Below are positions 55,680 to 64,000 of a stretch of DNA of 64,000 nt, piece after piece. A program made the translations under genes and the position numbers. Under the pieces are notes generated by a model. That model was not told where the DNA came from and did no database searches. It worked only from the letters and a program-made list of their open reading frames with translations. The DNA is from Polyodon spathula (lineage: Eukaryota; Chordata; Actinopteri; Acipenseriformes; Polyodontidae). Every line of letters starts with the position of its first letter. Positions within the stretch are counted from its first letter, which is position 1. The stretch lies in the NCBI RefSeq assembly GCF_017654505.1, contig NC_054547.1:23116346-23180345 (forward strand), written 5' to 3'.

Positions 55680-56627
55680 ATGGTCTTCAAGCCTGTAATC
55701 TGTGACACCTGCTTGATGTGGGAAATCCGAGAAAACCCAGCGGAGCTAAACCAAGTGTGCGTAAAGTGCCGCGCGATCCAGGATTTGCATAAACTAGTAA
55801 GTATGCTAGAAATGGAGCTGGAAGAAGTGAGACAGCAACAGGATCTTGAGGAACTGGCACACCCACAATTCATGGAAGTCTGCATCACCCCTAACAGACT
55901 GAAAGCCACCAGGGAGATAGAAGGTCAGAACAGCTGGGTTCAGGTAGGCAGAAGCAGGGAAAAAAAGAAACTTTGTCAAACACAACCACCAGAAATCAAA
56001 ACAACCAACAGATTTGAGTCACTTCAGAATTTTGATGAGCAGAACCAACAACAAGAGAATGAAAGGAACAACATCCAGGACCCTATTGACAGTGGTGACC
56101 AGACAGCAAAAAGAAGGGAGGTCATGATTGTTGGGGACTCCATATTGAGAAACACAGCAAGTTCAGTTCGCAGTTTGGACCCCCTTACTACAACAGTGTG
56201 CTGCCTTCCGGGAGCCTCGGTCAAGCACATCACTGAAAACGTGGACAGGCTCCTAGAACGAACAGGAGACGACCCGGTAGTAGTCGTCCACATCGGTACA
56301 AACAACATTGGAAGAGACAGACCAAAATCCCTGCAAAATAAATTCAGAGAGCTAGGAAGGAAATTAAAAGAGAAAACCAAAACTGTGGTATTTTCTGGTA
56401 TACTACCCGCACCTTGCAAAGGACCATATGGACAGCTGGAAATAATTAATCAAAACGCATGGCTGAAGACGTGATGCACACGGGAAGGCTTCACCTATCT
56501 TGATCATTGGACCACATTCTACAACGAGGACTATCTGTATAGACGGGATGGACTGCATTTAAATAACAAGGGAACCAGTCTACTCGGAGAAAAGATCCTC
56601 GAGCAGGTTCGGAAGCATTTAAACTAG
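55680..56627 (+). pseudogene. CR1 ORF1: zinc-finger, coiled-coil and esterase-like protein with in-frame TGA
   Basis: Starts MVFKPVICDTC, has the paired CxxC motifs (CDTC, CVKC), a coiled coil near residues 44-60, and the SGNH esterase blocks VMIVGDSILRN (about residues 141-151) and VVVHIGTNNIGRD (about 203-215). A TGA at 56472-56474 follows NAWLKT. The same frame then runs open to a TAG at 56625 with YLDHWTTFYNEDYLYRRDGL and HLNN, where Asp and His complete the catalytic set. It differs from the other copy by one residue (Cys for Arg near residue 103). CR1 ORF1 proteins bind RNA and carry an esterase domain of uncertain role. Confidence 0.88.
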
Positions 56628-56791
56628 AAAGGAAGGGGGGAGAAATCAACAAAAAAACAGAAGGGAGACCGCAACAAAACAAGAACAAAAACTCAGGTAA
56701 GACAACCATTAAATGTATTTATCTAAATGCTAGAAGTATCAGAAACAAAATTCTAGAACTTGAAGCTACTGCACTAACAGGTAACTATGAT

Positions 56792-58963
56792 GTGATAGGT
56801 GTTACAGAAACTTGGTTGTCTGAGAGTGATGGGGACGAATATAATATTTGTGGGTATACACTGTATAGGAAAGACAGGCAGGACAGAAGAGGAGGAGGGG
56901 TAGCGCTATACATAAGAAACAGTCTTGAAGCCCAGGTGTTAAACCTGGACAAAGAAAATAAAACCGAATCAATATGGGTCAGAATAACGGACAAAAATTC
57001 AAAAGGCATAATAATAGGAGCATGCTATAGACCGCCAGATTCAGACGGTGAGCACAATAATCTGTTATACAATGTGTGTAGCAAAGGAGAAGCCATACTA
57101 ATGGGGGATTTCAACTTCCCCCAAATAAAATGGGAAAACCCGGTGGGTAGCGCGAAGGATGAAATAGAAATGGTGGAAATGACAAATGACTGCTTCCTAA
57201 CACAATTTGTGAAGGCACCCACTAGAGGGGAGGCATGCCTTGATTTAGTCTTTTCAAATAACGAAGATAGAATAACTAAAACAGAGGTCAGAGAACCACT
57301 GGCAAACTCAGACCACAACATGGTCTCATTTGAAGTGTTTTTTAAATCCCCAAAAGTAAAGACTAAAGTTAAGGTTTACAATTTTAGAAAAGCAAACTAT
57401 GAAGGCATGAAACAGAGACTAACAGAAGTAGATTGGAGTAAAATAGAGAAAACACCCACAGAAGAAGGATGGTTGTTCTTCAAAAATGTAGTACTAGAGG
57501 CGCAAAACAAGTACATCCCTAAAGTAGACAAATCTAAATGTAAAACTAAATTGCCAAAATGGTTTAATAGATCAATTAAAAAAAATATTCAGCGAAAAAA
57601 GGCACTTTACAGAGCATTAAAAAAGGACCAAAAAGAAAGTACGCAGAAAGAGTACACAGAACTGCAAACGCAAGTCAAAAAGGAAGTTAGAAAGGCCAAG
57701 AGAGAAATAGAAATGAACATTGCTAAGGGAGCTAAAACCAATTCCAAAATGTTTTTCCAATATTACAACAGCAAGAGAACATTCAAAGAGGAGATTAAAT
57801 GTTTAAGAGATACAAATGGCAAAATCGTAGAGGAAGAAAAAAAAATAGCAAATATGTTAAATGATTACTTTTCACAAGTTTTTACAAAGGAAGATACTGA
57901 CAACATGCCCCACATGTCATCCAGTTCCTATCCAGTTTTAAATAACTTTAGCATAACTGAGGCAGAAGTGTTAAAGGGACTAGGAGCTCTTAAAATAAAC
58001 AAATCCCCTGGGCCGGATGAGATCCTCCCAGTAGTACTCAAAGAAATGAAAGAAGTAATTTACAAACCGCTAACCAAGATCATGCAGCAGTCTCTTGACA
58101 CAGGGGTGGTACCGACAGACTGGAAAATTGCAAACGTAATACCGATCCACAAAAAGGGAAACAAAACTGAACCAGGTAACTACAGACCAGTAAGCCTGAC
58201 TTCTATTATATGCAAACTTATGGAAACTATAATAAGATCCAAAATGGAAAATTACCTATATGGTAACAGGGTACTGGGAGACAGTCAACATGGTTTTAGG
58301 AAAGGGAGATCGTGCCTAACTAACTTGCTTGATTTTTTTGAGGATGCAACATCGATAATGGATAATTGCAAAGCATATGACATGGTTTATTTAGATTTCC
58401 AGAAAGCTTTTGACAAAGTCCCGCACAAAAGATTAATTCTCAAACTGAACGCAGTTGGGATTCAAGGAAACGCATGTACATGGATTAGGGAGTGGTTAAC
58501 ATGTAGAAAACAGAAAGTACTGATTAGAGGAAAAACCTCAGAATGGAGTGTGGTAACCAGCGGTGTACCACAGGGATCAGTATTAGGTCCTCTGCTATTC
58601 CTAATCTACATTAATGATTTAGATTCTGGTATAGTAAGCAAACTTGTTAAATTTGCAGCTGACACAAAAGTAGGAGGAGTGGCAAACACTGTTGCAGCAG
58701 CAAAGGTCATTCAAAATGATCTAGACAAGATTCAGAACTGGGCAGACACATGGCAAATGACATTTAATAGAGAAAAGTGTAAGGTACTGCACGCAGGAAA
58801 TAAAAATGTACATTATAAATATCATATGGGAGATATTGAAATTGGAGAAGGAATCTATGAAAAAGACCTAGGAGTTTTTGTTGACTCAGAAATGTCTTCA
58901 TCTAGACAATGTGGGGAAGCTATAAAAAAGGCTAACAAGATGCTCGGATACATTGTGTGTTGA
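56792..58963 (+). pseudogene. CR1 ORF2: APE endonuclease and reverse transcriptase, frameshifted
   Basis: 723 codons; the frame is open upstream to about 56690, so the true start lies before 56792 (a GTG there is only the first listed start). Endonuclease blocks: VTETWLSESDGDEYN, CYRPPDSDGEHNN, MGDFNFPQIKW, LANSDHNMVSF. RT blocks: INKSPGPDEILPVVLKEM, NYRPVSLTSI, QHGFRKGRSCLTNLLDFF, YLDFQKAFDKVPHKRL, SGVPQGSVLGPLLFLIYIND, and KFAADTKVGG. In the last, the family has F-A-D-D, so the first Asp of the pair is Ala. The frame ends in IVC with TGA at 58961. The C-terminus continues in another frame (58953-59453), which shows one frameshift. Confidence 0.92.
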
Positions 58964-59453
58964 ATTTAAATCAAGGGAAGTAATGTTAAAACTGTACAAT
59001 GCACTTGTAAGACCTCATCTTGAATATTGTGTGCAGTTCTGGTCACCTCGCTATAAAAAAGATATTGCTGCTCTAGAAAGAGTGCAAAGAAGAGCGACCA
59101 GAATTATTCCGGGCTTAAAAGGCATGTCATATGCAGACAGGCTAAAAGAATTGAATCTGTTCAGTCTTGAACAAAGAAGACTACGTGGCGACCTAATTCA
59201 AGCATTCAAAATTCTAAAAGGTATTGACAGTGTCGACGCAAGGGACTTTTTCAGCCTGAAAAAAGAAACAAGGACCAGGGGTCACAAATGGAGTTTAGAA
59301 AAAGGGGCATTCAGAACAGAAAATAGGAGACACTTTTTTACACAGAGAATTGTGAGGGTCTGGAATCAACTCCCCAGTAATGTTGTTGAAGCTGACACCC
59401 TGGGATCCTTCAAGAAGCTGCTTGATGAGATTTTGGGATCAATAAGCTACTAA
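58964..59453 (+). pseudogene. CR1 ORF2 C-terminal part, after the frameshift
   Basis: Reads EFKSREVMLKLYNALVRPHL, EYCVQFWSPRYKKDIAALER, GLKGMSYADRLKELNLFSLE, RRLRGDLIQAFKILKGIDSV and RVWNQLPSNVVEADTLGSFK to the stop TAA at 59451. This is the conserved CR1/L2-type C-terminus. The frame differs from that of the upstream part. In the minus-strand copy the same C-terminus follows the endonuclease in frame. Confidence 0.92.
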
Positions 59454-59530
59454 CAACCAAACGAGCAAGATGGGCCGAATGGCCTCCTCTCGTTTGTAAA
59501 CTTTCTTATGTTCTTATGTTCTTAAAGCAG

Positions 59531-61240
59531 ACCAGAGATAATCTTTGAAGAAAGGTGCTGCTCTGCAGGGCTCAATCGATTAGACTGCCACCCCACTGAC
59601 AGACCCACGAGAAACAATCTGTTAACTAGGGAGATTTTGAACTGCCTTTCCTTTTCCGTTTAAAAGCAGAGATTTACAACAGGAGCAGACCGTACAACTG
59701 CTCTACATCACATATAAAGTTGGAGCAAAATTAGAAGGTGACAAAGGCGGGGTTTACGTGCAAGTTTTAATTGCGCTACTATAGTGCATTCACGACGTGT
59801 CACGCATAAATGACGCGTGCTTGTGCCCGTTCCAAAAGTGCACGGCAAAAAAAGTGCGCGACTTAAGTGTCATTACACTTTGGTAAAGCACGGTAAAATG
59901 TGCGCTAATTGGCCTAATTAGTCCCATAGCAACAAACTCGACAGTCGTGCAAAATACTTCATGATAGACTTTCATGAAATACCACGATACCTCCTCCACT
60001 TCCCCTATATAAAAGAACGCTCTTCTGTGGGAACATTCTTTCCACCCTGTTGTCCTCCTCTGTAGCATAAGATTTTCCTTATCCCAATCTTACTAATACA
60101 AATCAGTTAAATATTAATCCGTCCATCATTATCAATCCGCTTCTCCTGGTGAGGGTCTTGGCTAAATTATACATAGATTGTATATAGAGATTTTGATTTA
60201 TACCAATACAATGATGTCAGCAGTTTATAACATTATTTATTCATTTCAGTGTATTATGAATAGGGCTGGGATTTAGTCACTGTGGTAGGGGGTGTCACAG
60301 ATTCCGTGTCTTTTGCTAGTGTCCTCGATTTTTGCTGATGTGGGTAATTTGCGGGGATGTTAGTAAACTGTGTTCAATATGTATGTGATTTTAACGGAAA
60401 GTGTTTCCCATTAACATTAAATTTCACATTTAAAAACAATGCATTTATCGTTTATTAATTCTAATAAATAATGACATATTTTGAACTAGCTCCAACACCG
60501 TACTTGATGTCCTTTTTTTATTTTTTTGGAGAAGAAAAAAAATTCGGAATCAAACTAAACTCTTCGATTAAATACTACTTGAAAGTTATGTTAACACTTC
60601 ATAAATTCAGTGTGTCTGTATGTGTGTGTGCGTGCGTGTACTATACTAACTGTCAGCATTCGCTGCGGGACATACATTGAACACTTTCCTCTTTTTAATT
60701 GAAATTGTTGTTCCACTTGTATTTTAATTGTTGTACGGTTGCACTTAATTTAATGTCCATGTCTCTTGTCAGCCCCACACCCTCTGTGTGTGATCCCCAT
60801 GTGTATTTCTCGCCTCCAGTGTGTTACGCTTGCCATCTCTTACCCTTTCCCCTATTTGCGTTTTCATTCACTGCTTAGTTCAGCGCATATAAATGCTATT
60901 GTTAGTTAGTAGTCACCGTTGCTGAGCAAATAAAAAAGCAACAAATTGAAATTGCATATGCTTGTCTAGTGCTTCTTTGCTGAACCTGTGCACCCTACCG
61001 CTGCAATATGCGTTTATTAAAGACAGTTATTTTATTTTTGTATCCCTGTGACTTTAGTCTCCCTCTGTCATTTTCTCTGTGATTTTGAACGCATTGACCG
61101 TGACTGCTCTGTGATTTACGTCCAAATTTTCTGTGACAAACTTCTAGCGCTAATTATGAACAATGCATGAGAACTACTAGATCATTATTACCAACATTAT
61201 TATCATAATAATAATACGAATAATGTAGCTTTTTTCCGAC
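59531..61240. other. Intron 4, no gene seen
   Basis: Moderately AT-rich. The CG-containing block at 59785-59860 (CACGACGTGTCACGC, CACGGCAAAA) stands out from the AT-rich intron but no family is recognised. A short (TG)n lies near 60620. Confidence 0.4.
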
Positions 61241-61640
61241 ATGATGTTTCAAGCTTCCACCCGTTCTGACAGCACCCAACCCCAAGTCCGCTGGACTAAT
61301 GAGGAAAATGTGGTTCCCTCCTCCAAATTATTGCAGACCTGGGTGTTAAGGATGAACTGGATCGACCTCGCCAAAGAAATGCTACTATTTTCACCAGTAT
61401 TACCGGTGCTCTGGCTGAACTTGATATAAACAGAATGCTCCTGCAGGTACGAGATACATTCAAGAAACTGAAATATCTGTACCTCTAGGAGAGACAACCC
61501 CTGCAGTCCTCCGGTCAAAGCTTGAGGTCCCAATTTCGGTTCTGGGAGGAAATGTACCGGTTAATGGGTGACCGGCCACTGGCAGTGGCATTGGACCATT
61601 TGCTGGAATCCTCATCCCCCCAGACGTCCTGTGAAATACC
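61241..61640 (+). pseudogene. Myb/SANT-like (MADF-type) DNA-binding protein, relic
   Basis: Across frames: RWTNEENV at the start, then SLLQIIADLGVKDELDR, then NATIFTSITGALAELDINRM, LLQVRDTFKKLKYLYL, and in the frame at 61522 FRFWEEMYRLMGDRPLAVAL. This order (W(T/S)..E...L(L)..W, I...L...G..R(T/S)..QC..K.K.LK..Y, FFE.MD.(I/V)(L/M)G.RP) is that of fish Harbinger-associated Myb/SANT-like accessory proteins. At least three frameshifts are present. No HARBI1-like transposase lies beside it, although broken Harbinger pieces lie at 1440-4693. Confidence 0.65.
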
Positions 61641-64000
61641 AGCCCAGTTAATTGCACCAGCCATCATTTACTTTTCTAAACTAAAATATGTTGCAGTTGT
61701 AAAATACGGAAATCTATATTATTACGTTCTTCTTGGCAGTATGAACTGTTTTAAACTGCAAGCCCTTTGCATTCTAAACAGATGGGGGGTAACCTTGTCT
61801 TCATCTCTGCCTAGCGCGTAAAACCTCACGCATTATTTGAACGATATTCTTTATCGTGCAGCATCTCTTTTCAGAGCGTTTGGTGATATTTAAATGAACC
61901 CTCCCGTTATTGTATTATTAATGAGGTCTTTTGCATTTGGATGACTAAATTATCTCTTTAAAATAAACTCTGATGTAAACGTGGAAGCAGACTGTCATGA
62001 CCATAAAAGCGCAAGAGATCTGTTCTCACGCTTTTCAGGTTTTGCTTGTAAATTGCCCCAAATACAGACAACTGGCAGAGAAAGGAAGGTAATGAAATGA
62101 TCTTCAATGGCAATGTAGGGTTCCTATGCAGACTTGTGTGAGATACTGATAGCGAGACAAACCATTACCCTGGTTCGAACCAGGTTCCTCCTCTCTTCTG
62201 CTCCAGAACTCAACCACCATACAAAACAGCCAAAAACTGCTGCCCATCACAGTGACTGGTCACCAGATGTTTTAGTAATCACAACTCAAAACACCGTTGT
62301 CATTCGTGTGACACGTGTCCATTCTTAAAGCAAAACACATACACATAAAGGTGTAATTAAAATAGGGGACTCAGGGGATATGCCCACCTCACTTTTTCAC
62401 TTTTTCACATTGCAGGAGTACTAAACTTTTATTTCATGGTCATTTATTGGTAGAATCACTAGTCAGTATAGCAGTCAATGGGATGACATATGGGATCGTA
62501 TCCAGGATCACTGGAGTTGGATCATGAGATGGTGTTTTACTACAGCGATCTGGATAAGGCTCCACTGATTCAGAATGTTGATCTGATCATGGGGCTACAC
62601 ACATGTTAACCAGGGAAACTGACCAATGAGAAGAGAACATATGTGGCATGTAGTTTAAAGACCCCAGATGACAAATTTGCAAACATGCCTGAGATCACAG
62701 TAATATTTGCGAAAAATGATGGACAAAGATAGAGGAGGATGCACTAGGTTGCTGTATCCAAAACACAGGAAAATGGTTTAAGAACTTTTTACACAATTAT
62801 TATACCAAATTAATCGCAATATATTACTGATTCTAAATGATTTTGCATGTTTAAATACATCACACAGACTCTCAGATCTTTATGTTTCAATGTTCCAAAA
62901 ACTCATTCAAAACTACAGGTATAATATCAATGTGAATTAAAGCATTTTGTACTGAAAAGATGGGAGGGTGTGCAAACTTACAAGACCAGACTGACATATC
63001 TATATTAAGGAGAACAGGTAAAAAAAAACAATACAAAAATAAACTGCACTTTATGCTTTAATTTGAATGAACACATGAGGCACAATCAATCAAAATCATG
63101 AAAAAAAACAAAATAAACAAATCCTGCCCTCCAGGATGAACAAAAGGAGGGCATGGATTGAAATCGGTCTATCAATGACTTGCCTTGTTAACAAGCATGA
63201 TTTTATTTACAGTACTTGAACTCACTTGTGATTACCAATCCATTGTTTTAATGATCAATGACTGCCCCCAAGATTTTATAAATAAAATACATACAAACAC
63301 TGTGTCAGAGGTGTTAACAGCTGCATAAGTGAAAGGTAAAGCTGTTGTCTTCACTGCAGGCTCAATGTGTTCTCTATATGTACCCTTTCCCTCTTATTTT
63401 GAAGTGTTATTTGTCCAAGAAACAAAAATATTGTTGTCTATATAATTGTAGTAAGTAGTAAATCAATCAGTTCATTTACATGTGTATAAATTTCAACATA
63501 TTACATTATACATGCACCCTTGGTAGTGACATATTTAATGCTGAGCACGTCTCTTAAAGTATGGAACGTGCAATATACAACACCACATGGACAATGCTTA
63601 GAACATTAATCATTTAAAATGTATATCAACAGCATTATACTGTCATGGAGGTTTTGCATATCAGGCAGTGCCGCAAAGTGACGAGATGTTACATAGCACA
63701 AAGGATGAGCGTTGTAACGACATCAAAACAAAAAAAAATAAAAAATGAACTATGCAATCACATACAGTTATTCTTCCAAGAAGGATTCTGCACTTTACTG
63801 TCAGTAATCATGAGTTCCTTTGATGATTAAATACAGCTAAAATCTCATTAGGTAGTGTGATAGTCTTTGGTCGGAAGGTGATGGTTTTATCTAAAATGGC
63901 GGGAGCTCCACACGCACACACACAATCACAGGAACACATAGCACTGGTTTTCAATTAGACTGAAATGCTCCCCAGCTCTTCACAGAAACACAACAGACAG
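61641..64000. other. Intron 4, no gene seen
   Basis: AT-rich intron to the window end. A-rich runs near 63020, 63100 and 63730, and a (CA) run near 63915. No exon or element supported. Confidence 0.45.

Larger units (their letters stand above)
54960..59530 (+). mobile_element. CR1-family LINE, near full length
   Basis: Layout: tandem 293-bp 5' units (about 54972-55625), ORF1 (55680-56627 with one TGA), ORF2 with APE endonuclease and RT (about 56690-59453, one frameshift), and a short 3' UTR ending in TTCTTATG octamers at 59508-59523. As in CR1 elements generally, the 3' end is an octamer repeat, not poly(A). It is almost identical to the minus-strand copy at 26006-28816, so both are recent insertions. 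Confidence 0.95.

Noticed and set aside
55235..55909. 224-codon minus-strand frame over the CR1 5' units
   Set aside because: It is antisense of ORF1 start plus repeated 5' units; no domain, and it is explained by the repeats.

Overview
The window is vertebrate nuclear DNA and lies entirely inside one host gene. Two spliced coding exons on the minus strand (45934-46269 and 5189-5313) encode the first fibronectin type III domain and the first half of the second one of an Eph receptor tyrosine kinase, best matched to EPHB1. Everything else is intron: intron 4 (46270 to the window end, continuing), a 40.6 kb intron 5 (5314-45933), and intron 6 (1-5188, continuing). I see no other host gene, tRNA, rRNA or CRISPR array. 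The mix of CR1 and L2 LINEs, DIRS elements, several hAT, Harbinger, Tc1 and pogo-type elements and short non-autonomous LTR elements suggests a ray-finned fish. A non-teleost such as a sturgeon, paddlefish or gar is my guess, not something proven here.

Intron 6 (1-5188) holds an L2 tail, an LTR-like block and a Harbinger transposase broken into two pieces, with a ZMYM1-like (DUF4371) hAT transposase lying between them. The first part of intron 5 is mostly unique sequence up to 9350. A complete hAT element follows (9358-14426, 8-bp target duplication), and a complete LTR element with 5-bp target duplication (10914-13446) is inserted in its transposase gene. Next come a DIRS element (15540-18800) with a solo LTR inside its recombinase region, a Tc1 relic (19225-20536), a second LTR element of the same gag-only type (22047-25734), and an L2 LINE split by a CR1 copy (25840-29300). 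After these lie a Ginger/KRBA2-like relic, a second, longer DIRS element (34190-38880), an L2 3' end, and the 3' half of a third LTR element (42745-44049).

Intron 4 (46270-64000) holds a solo LTR with a clean 5-bp duplication, a SINE-like unit, an old CR1 tail, an internally deleted pogo/Tigger element, a nearly full-length CR1 (54960-59530), and a decayed MADF/Myb-SANT-like domain of the type paired with Harbinger transposases.

The most interesting observations are these. (1) A family of compact LTR elements carries only a zinc-knuckle/proline-rich gag-like region, full of in-frame 24-, 8- and 9-residue tandem repeats. (2) Two nearly identical CR1 copies share one in-frame TGA in the ORF1 esterase domain. 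One copy has 293-bp repeated 5' units and an altered RT catalytic motif; the other has lost its whole RT domain yet keeps an open frame. (3) The polypyrimidine tract of the EPHB1 exon 5 acceptor is itself a long CT microsatellite.
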